64,000 bases of DNA, from contig BMQD01000006.1 in the NCBI GenBank assembly GCA_014647935.1, forward strand, positions 1 through 64,000, read 5' to 3'. Origin of the DNA: Planomonospora parontospora. GTDB lineage: Bacteria; Actinomycetota; Actinomycetes; Streptosporangiales; Streptosporangiaceae. Numbering within the stretch: the first letter of the stretch is position 1; each line of letters starts with the position of its first letter. Below the pieces are notes generated by a model. It ran no database searches, had not been told where the DNA came from, and saw only the letters and a list, made by a program, of their open reading frames with translations. The position numbers were made by a program, and so were the translations under genes. Shown here piece after piece: positions 58,538-64,000 of this stretch.

Positions 58538-60040
58538 TCAGCCGCCTCCCAGTTCGGACAGGCGGAGGTCCGGGCCGGTCCCGGCGCGTTCCAGCAGGCC
58601 GGTGAAGGCGCGGGCGAACCGCCGGGCGGTCTCCGCCGTGAACAGGTCGCAGCCGTAATCGAGGACCCCGCCCAGCCCCTCGCCCGCGCGCCAGAGGTCC
58701 ACCGAGACCTCCGCCTTGGTACGGCCCGCGGCCGGGACCGGGTAGACCTCGACCTCCAGGTCCCCCATCGACGTGCGCAGCAGGTCGTCCTTGGGCATGT
58801 TGTGCAGGTTGAACATGGCCTGCAGCAGCGGCGGGCGGCTCAGGTCGCGCGGCAGGCGCAGCGCCCCGAGGATCTGCTCGAAGGGCGCGTCCGCGTGCTG
58901 GAGCCCGCGCAGCAGGGTGACGCGGGTGCGCCCGAGCAGCTCCCGGAACGTGGGGTCGCCGGACAGGTCGGCGCGAAGCACGAGCGTCGTGGAGAAGTAC
59001 CCGATCAGCGGGGCCAGTTCGGTCCGGCCGCGCCCCGCGACCGGCACCCCGACGCAGAGGTCGTCCTGGCCGGCCAGCAGCCCGAGCGCGGCCTGGTAGG
59101 CCGCGACCAGGGCCATGAACAGCGTGCAGCGCTCCCGCCGGGCGACCTCCTCCAGCCGGGCGACCGTCCCGCCGGGCACCCGCAGGGGCTCCTGCCCGCC
59201 GCGCCCCGTCCACCGGGCCGGGCGGGGCAGGTCGGCCGGGAGGTCCAGGACGGGCACCCCGGCCAGGGTGCGGGTCCAGTACTCCAGCCGGGCCGTTCGG
59301 TCGCGCCGCCTGTCTTCGACGGCGAAGTCGGTGTACTGCATCGGCAGTTCCTCCAGCACGGGTCCGCGCCCCTCGCGCCGGGCCGCGTAGCACTCGGCCA
59401 GCTCCCGCATGAGGACGTCCAGCGACCAGCCGTCGACCACGATGTGGTGCAGGACCAGGCAGAGCAGCGAGGTCCCGTCGTCCAGCCGCAGCAGCGCCGC
59501 CCGCAGCGGCGGGTCCGACTCCAGGTCGAACGGCCGGTTGACGAGCTCCACCACGGCCGGCGCCGGGTCGCCGGCGATCTCGGCGACCTCCAGCGGAACC
59601 GGCCCGGCGGGCGCGACGACCTGCACCGGGCGGTCTCCGTCCAGCCGGAAGCGGGCCCGCAGCACGTGGTGCCGTCCGGCGACGCGGGTGAGGGCCTCGG
59701 CGAGGGCCCCGGCGTCGACCGGGCCGCGCAGCCGTACGCACCAGGGGGTGTTGTAGACGGTGTCGGCCGGGTCGAAGCGGTTGAGGAACCAGAGCCGCTC
59801 CTGGCCGAAGGAGAGCGGCCAGGAGCGGCCCGCCTCCGCGCTCCCGGGGACCTCCTGTGCGCCCGCGCCTCCCGCGCCTCCGTCCGCCGGGGCCTTCCGG
59901 CCGGCGGCCGCCCCGGCCAGGGTGAGCGCGCGCAGGGCCTCGCGGCGCTCGGGCGGGAGCGCGGCCAGCCGGGCGAGCAGCGCCGCCCGCCGTTCCTCTC
60001 CGGTCACGGCGCGGCCTCCCCCACGGGTCTCCCCGGTCAC
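58538..60040 (-). CDS. Stand-alone NRPS condensation protein (intact motif)
   Basis: 500 residues from GTG 60040, or 489 from GTG 60007. A leader of about 50 residues with a docking-like helix (RRAALLARLAALPPERREAL) precedes the condensation domain. The catalytic motif LHHIVVDGWS is intact, and PLSFGQERLWFLNRF and IGYFSTTLVLRADL are typical. No adenylation or carrier domain is attached. It probably supplies the condensation step for the A-T protein at 56315, although a terminator lies between them. The start region is an in-frame 33-bp duplication. Confidence 0.88.
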   Translation of the reverse strand: MTGETRGGGRAVTGEERRAALLARLAALPPERREALRALTLAGAAAGRKAPADGGAGGAGAQEVPGSAEAGRSWPLSFGQERLWFLNRFDPADTVYNTPWCVRLRGPVDAGALAEALTRVAGRHHVLRARFRLDGDRPVQVVAPAGPVPLEVAEIAGDPAPAVVELVNRPFDLESDPPLRAALLRLDDGTSLLCLVLHHIVVDGWSLDVLMRELAECYAARREGRGPVLEELPMQYTDFAVEDRRRDRTARLEYWTRTLAGVPVLDLPADLPRPARWTGRGGQEPLRVPGGTVARLEEVARRERCTLFMALVAAYQAALGLLAGQDDLCVGVPVAGRGRTELAPLIGYFSTTLVLRADLSGDPTFRELLGRTRVTLLRGLQHADAPFEQILGALRLPRDLSRPPLLQAMFNLHNMPKDDLLRTSMGDLEVEVYPVPAAGRTKAEVSVDLWRAGEGLGGVLDYGCDLFTAETARRFARAFTGLLERAGTGPDLRLSELGGG

Positions 60041-60052
60041 GGCGCGGCCTCC
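60000..60052. repeat. 33-bp period duplication at a gene junction
   Basis: CCGGTCACGGCGCGGCCTCC occurs at 60000-60019 and 60033-60052. Each copy holds a GTG start for the downstream gene; the copy at 60033 also holds the upstream stop. Confidence 0.85.
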
Positions 60053-61440
60053 GGCACGGGACGGTCCACCGGCGTGACGCCGCACAGCTCGGCGACCCCG
60101 TCGAGCGGCACGTCCCCGGCGACGCTCCGGACCAGCAGGGTCTCCACCGCGTGCAGGAGCTCGTACGCCGTGTCGCGGGACAGCAGGGCGGTGTCGACCA
60201 GCAGGTCGAGCCGGCAGGTGTGCGCGGCCGGACCGGCGGCGAAGAAGGCGGTGGCGTCCACCATCGGCCACGCGCCGACGGGGAAGGTCCGGGTCCGCCC
60301 GGTCAGCTCGGCCGGGTCGCCGGGCGGCAGGCCGGGCCAGTCGCCGGTGGGCCGGGTGTCGTTGAAGTAACCCGACAGGTCGACGGCACCGCCGCGCGCG
60401 CGGCCGATCTCCTCGCGCAGGGCCGCCATCGCGGCCGGGTCGTAGTGCGCGTACCGGTAGGCGGTCAGCGCCTGCCGGTGCCCGGCGCGCGCGGCGTCGG
60501 CGAACGTCCCGGCGGACAGGTCCAGCGTGAAGAGCCCGTCCTGTACGGCGGTGCCGACCATGCCCGCGGTCCGCGGGTCGTGCCGGTTGGCCACGATGAG
60601 CTGCATCGCCACCCGGCGGTGCCCGGTCAGCGCCGCCAGGACCGCGGCGCATCCCGAGGTCAGCACGCTGGAGGTGCTCACCGACCAGCGCGCCGCGAGC
60701 GTCCGGGCGGCCACGCCCGCGGCGGCCGACTCCATGCCCACCTTGACGAACCTCGGCTCCTCCGGGGTCCGCCCGGGGAAGTCGAAGAGGGTCATCGGGG
60801 CCCGCTCCAGCTCGGCACGCCAGTGCCGCAGCGCCCGCTCGCCCCGGGCCGCGCCGGCGCCCTGCTCCAGGGCGGCCTGGTCCAGCGGCTGCCAGGCCGG
60901 GGCGGGCAGTTCCTCCCCGGCGAGCAGGGCCCGCCACTCGGTGGCGAGGATCTCCAGCGCCCAGGCGTCCACCGCCAGGTGCGACAGGGCGAAGGCCACC
61001 GCCCGGGGCCGTCCCCCGGCGGTGACGACGGCGCACCGGATCGGCGGCTCGGCCGCGTGGTCGAAGGCCGTGGCCGCCAGTCCGGCGGCGGCCTCCCGCG
61101 CCGCGGCGAGCGGCTTGGCCTCCCCCGCGTCGAGCACCCCGACCGTCAGCACGCCCTCGCGCATCACCTGCTGGACCGGCCCCTCCGGCGTCTCCGTCCA
61201 GGTCGTGCGGAGGCTCTCGTGCCGCTCGACCAGCGTGCGCAGGGCGCCCAGGACGGTGTCCAGGTCGCGCCTGCCGTAGACGGGCAGGCTCCAGGGCAGG
61301 TTGTAGTACGGGTCGCCCTCGTCCAGCCAGCGGATCAGCCGCCAGAAGGCCCGCTGGCCCCAGGCGAGCGGGGCCCGCCCGCCGCGCGCCCCGGCGAACT
61401 CCAGCGGCACCGCCCGCTCCGGTACGGCTCCGGCCGTCAT
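60037..61440 (-). CDS. Stand-alone NRPS condensation-like protein with altered motif
   Basis: 467 residues from ATG 61440, overlapping the C-T gene stop. Condensation-type fold (PLAWGQRAFWRLIRWLDEGD, HESLRTTW), but the HHxxxDG motif reads SHLAVDA: the first His and the Gly are lost while the second His and the Asp remain. The later regions (QLIVANRHDPRT, LSGYFNDTR) are divergent. It may be an altered condensation, an interface or a modifying domain. It overlaps both neighbours by four bases, so it is made together with them. Confidence 0.85.
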   Translation of the reverse strand: MTAGAVPERAVPLEFAGARGGRAPLAWGQRAFWRLIRWLDEGDPYYNLPWSLPVYGRRDLDTVLGALRTLVERHESLRTTWTETPEGPVQQVMREGVLTVGVLDAGEAKPLAAAREAAAGLAATAFDHAAEPPIRCAVVTAGGRPRAVAFALSHLAVDAWALEILATEWRALLAGEELPAPAWQPLDQAALEQGAGAARGERALRHWRAELERAPMTLFDFPGRTPEEPRFVKVGMESAAAGVAARTLAARWSVSTSSVLTSGCAAVLAALTGHRRVAMQLIVANRHDPRTAGMVGTAVQDGLFTLDLSAGTFADAARAGHRQALTAYRYAHYDPAAMAALREEIGRARGGAVDLSGYFNDTRPTGDWPGLPPGDPAELTGRTRTFPVGAWPMVDATAFFAAGPAAHTCRLDLLVDTALLSRDTAYELLHAVETLLVRSVAGDVPLDGVAELCGVTPVDRPVPEAAP

Positions 61441-63116
61441 CGGGACCTGGCGATCTCGTCGGCTACCCCGCTCACGGTGGGGTCGTCGATGAACACCTCG
61501 AAGGAGAGCTCGACGCCCATCCGGTCGCGCACGAGGGCGATGATCCGGGTGATCGTCAGCGAGTGCCCGCCGAGGTCGAACAGGTCGTCGTCCGGCCGGA
61601 CCTCGTCCACCTCCAGCGCCTCGCACCAGATCGCGGCGACCTGCTCGACCAGCGCGTCCTCCGTCCCGGCCGCGCCGCTCCCCCCGGGCCCTGCGGCGGC
61701 GGCCGGACCGGCGACCTCCCGAGCCGCCGCCGGAGCGCCCTCGCCGGCGGCTCCCGGCTCACCGCCCTGCCGTGCGGCGCGTTCCGGTCCGGCGGCGCGC
61801 GCCGGGAGCGGCAGCTCCGCGATCGGGGCATCCGGCCGGGCGGCGACGCCCCGCAGCAGGGCCCGCAGGTGCTCCGCGACGGCCTCGCAGCCGGCGCGGC
61901 CGAGGACCGCGGGGTTGAACAGCAGCACCGCCGAGAGCCCGGAGGGCGCGTCCACGACCTGCAGGTGCAGCGTGTTGCGGACCGCGCCGTTGAACATCGC
62001 CCAGTCGACGGAGACGTCGAGCCCGGTGAAGACGGGGTCGGCGCCCGGCCGCGTCCGGTAGCTCACCGAGACCGGGGTGAGGGCGCTGCGCGGGCCGATC
62101 CCGCCCAGCGCCCGGGCCAGCGGGACCTCCCGGTGCCGGTAGAGCGCGCGCAGCTCCTCCCGCAGGGAGCGGGCGAACTCGGCGAACGTCCCGTCCGGGA
62201 CCGAGACCACCGGGAGCTCGTTGACGAAGAGCCCGACGTGGTCGCGGGTCTGCTCGGTCCGGGTGGACAGGTCCGCCGCCACCGTCACCCGCTCGTTGCC
62301 GTAGGCGTGCAGCAGCACGTGCAGGGCGGCCATCAGGAACTCGAACCGGGTGACGCCCAGCGGCCCGGCGGCCTGGGCCACCTCGTCACCGAGGTCGAGC
62401 TCCACCGCTTCGCCCGGGGCCGCGCGCAGCGAGGAGCCGGTGGCCCCGGGGAGCGCGACCTCCCGGTCGTCGTGCCACCGGGACCGCCAGAACTCCGCCG
62501 CCGCGTCCAGCCCGGCGTCCACCCGCTCCTGCTCGGCGCGGGCCGCCTCGCCGTACGGGAGCGGCAGCGGGGGTGGCTCCTCCCCGTTGTAGGCGGCGGC
62601 CAGGTCGCGCAGGAGCACGTCCTTGGACATGCCGTCGAAGACGGCGTGGTGGGCCACGACCAGCAGCAGGTGGCTCAGCGGCCCCAGCCGGAACAGGGTG
62701 AACCGCGAGACCGGCCCGGTCCCCAGGTCGAGGGGGGCCGCGGCGACCCGGGCGGCGAGCCACTCCGGCGAGCCGGGCTCGCCCGCCGGGTCCGCGGCGC
62801 TTCCGGCGCCCGCGGGAGGCTCCTGCGCGCCGGGGGCGTCGCCGGAGAGGTCCTCGAAGAGGATCGGCGGCGGGGCCTCGCCGGGCGCCGCCCACACCTG
62901 CCCGTCCCGCTCGGCCAGCACGGAGGCGAGGACGGGGTGGCGCCGGACCACCGCCGCGCAGGCGTCGAGCATCGCGTCCGCGTCCAGCGGGCCGTCGAAG
63001 CGGACCGCCAGCGGCATGCGGTAGACGGCGCCGCCGGCGCCCGCCCGCTCGGTGACCCACATTCCGTGCTGGGCGAGGGACGCCCGGTGCGACTCGTCTA
63101 CCAGCGGTACCGACAT
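61437..63116 (-). CDS. NRPS condensation-carrier protein (C-T, no A domain)
   Basis: 559 residues from ATG 63116. Condensation domain at residues 1-430 with AHHAVFDGMS. An Ala/Pro/Gly linker of about 40 residues follows. Carrier domain at about 475-555 with DDDLFDLGGHSLTI (Ser for phosphopantetheine). It has no adenylation domain, so its carrier must be loaded in trans. The ligase gene ending one base upstream is the natural candidate. Confidence 0.9.
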   Translation of the reverse strand: MSVPLVDESHRASLAQHGMWVTERAGAGGAVYRMPLAVRFDGPLDADAMLDACAAVVRRHPVLASVLAERDGQVWAAPGEAPPPILFEDLSGDAPGAQEPPAGAGSAADPAGEPGSPEWLAARVAAAPLDLGTGPVSRFTLFRLGPLSHLLLVVAHHAVFDGMSKDVLLRDLAAAYNGEEPPPLPLPYGEAARAEQERVDAGLDAAAEFWRSRWHDDREVALPGATGSSLRAAPGEAVELDLGDEVAQAAGPLGVTRFEFLMAALHVLLHAYGNERVTVAADLSTRTEQTRDHVGLFVNELPVVSVPDGTFAEFARSLREELRALYRHREVPLARALGGIGPRSALTPVSVSYRTRPGADPVFTGLDVSVDWAMFNGAVRNTLHLQVVDAPSGLSAVLLFNPAVLGRAGCEAVAEHLRALLRGVAARPDAPIAELPLPARAAGPERAARQGGEPGAAGEGAPAAAREVAGPAAAAGPGGSGAAGTEDALVEQVAAIWCEALEVDEVRPDDDLFDLGGHSLTITRIIALVRDRMGVELSFEVFIDDPTVSGVADEIARSR

Positions 63117-63117
63117 C

Positions 63118-64000
63118 TCACGTGCCTTCCGTACGACCCGTCGCGGCGGCGCCGAAGAGCCCCCGCAACTCCCTTTTGATGACTTTTCCTGACTGGTTCT
63201 TGGGCAGGACGTCCACGACGAGCACCCGTTCGGGCAGTTCGTGACCGGCCAGCCGCTCCATCAGGAAGGCGCGCAGGTCCGTGACGGACACCTCCCCGCC
63301 GGAGCGGGGCACGACGGCCGCGGCGATCGCGGTGCCCAGCACCGGGTGCGGGACGCCGACCACCGCGGCCTCCGCGATCTGCGGATGCTCGTACAGCGCG
63401 GCCTCCACCTGCAGCGTGGAGACCTTGAACGCCCCGGACTTGACCACGTCGCCCTCGCGGTCGACGAGGTGGAGGTAGCCGTCGGCGTCCAGGTAGCCCA
63501 GGTCGCCCATCCGCACCCAGCCGCCGCGGAACGCCTCGGCGCTCGCCTGCTCGTCGCGGTAGTAGGAGCGGGGGGCGGGCGAGCGCATCCAGACCTCGCC
63601 GGTCTCCCCCGGCGGGAGCGGCTCTCCGTCCGGCCCGACGACGCGCAGCGCGCCGCCGGACGCCGGGCGCCCGAGCGCGCCGGGCCGGGCCGGGTCGAAG
63701 ATCATGATGGTCTGGGCGGGGGCCGCCTCGGTCGAGGTGTAGTAGTTCGTCACCGTCGCGTTGGGGAAGGCGGTGGTGAGCCGTACGGACACCGAGGGGG
63801 GAAGGGCCGAGGCGGCCGAGCCCAGCAGCACCACGCTGGAGAAGTCGTGGCGCTCGTGCAGACCGGCGTTGAGCAGTTCGATCGCCATGGTCGGGACGAG
63901 GAACACGGTGCCGACCCCGTACGACTCGATCAGCCGGGCGAACCGGCCGGGCGTGAAGCGGGCCGGCGTCAGCATCGCCGGGCGGGCGTCCAGCGCGTTG
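63118..64000 (-). CDS. AMP-dependent acid ligase / stand-alone A domain (partial)
   Basis: The frame is open to the window's right edge; about 294 C-terminal residues are visible. Adenylation motifs seen are YYTSTEAAP (in place of YGPTE), GDLGYLDADGYLHLVDREGD and the lysine motif LPKNQSGKVIKREL. It activates an acid or amino acid as an adenylate and probably transfers it to the carrier domain of the next gene. Its pocket-lining part and signature core 1-3 are partly outside the window, so the substrate cannot be read. Confidence 0.88.
   Translation of the reverse strand, partial: NALDARPAMLTPARFTPGRFARLIESYGVGTVFLVPTMAIELLNAGLHERHDFSSVVLLGSAASALPPSVSVRLTTAFPNATVTNYYTSTEAAPAQTIMIFDPARPGALGRPASGGALRVVGPDGEPLPPGETGEVWMRSPAPRSYYRDEQASAEAFRGGWVRMGDLGYLDADGYLHLVDREGDVVKSGAFKVSTLQVEAALYEHPQIAEAAVVGVPHPVLGTAIAAAVVPRSGGEVSVTDLRAFLMERLAGHELPERVLVVDVLPKNQSGKVIKRELRGLFGAAATGRTEGT

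Overview
The window is high-GC DNA with long coding stretches on both strands, frequent GTG starts and 4-bp ATGA/GTGA gene overlaps. The gene families seen (AICE proteins, a fused RNase H/phosphatase beside rnpB, LacI-controlled xylanases, NRPS) point to a filamentous actinomycete. A Streptosporangiaceae-like host is my guess from gene style only. No tRNA, rRNA or CRISPR array was found.

Region by region. 1-6,660 is ordinary chromosome: a gene tail, a YnfA-type membrane protein, a secreted S33-type peptidase, small hypothetical proteins, a lipoprotein, a DUF4236 protein and a PASTA protein. 6,661-24,595 is an integrated actinomycete integrative and conjugative element (AICE, pSAM2-like). It is bounded by two 75-bp direct repeats, and the right repeat forms the 3' end of the RNase P RNA gene, so the element appears to use rnpB as its attachment site. 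The left half carries cargo: membrane and hypothetical proteins, a HAD hydrolase, and a fused nuclease-methyltransferase split by an apparent frameshift. The right half carries two GntR regulators, an XRE regulator, an FtsK-like transfer protein, SpdB-like and other small proteins, a RepSA-like initiator, an excisionase and a tyrosine integrase.

24,563-28,092 holds rnpB, then RNase H/phosphatase, a C4 zinc-ribbon protein and a Nif3-like protein, all on the minus strand. 28,197-33,074 holds a Baeyer-Villiger-type monooxygenase, an M19 dipeptidase, an NmrA-like protein and an acyltransferase. 33,172-36,927 is an acyl-CoA operon (two acyl-CoA dehydrogenases and an acyl-CoA synthetase). It is followed by an orphan histidine kinase, an EamA transporter whose 3' end overlaps the kinase gene, and an AurF-like diiron oxygenase coupled to an SDR.

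41,724-52,224 is a xylan-use locus: GH43, GH10 and GH5 enzymes, a LacI regulator, two sugar ABC permeases and a binding lipoprotein. No ATPase gene is present. Repeated GAAA-N-TTTC boxes and a CebR-like operator appear in its control regions. 53,133-64,000 is the end of a nonribosomal peptide synthetase cluster on the minus strand. In transcription order it reads A-ligase (cut by the window edge), C-T, C, C, then a terminator and gap, A-T, C-A-T. It is unusual for its stand-alone condensation proteins and a module split across a transcription boundary.
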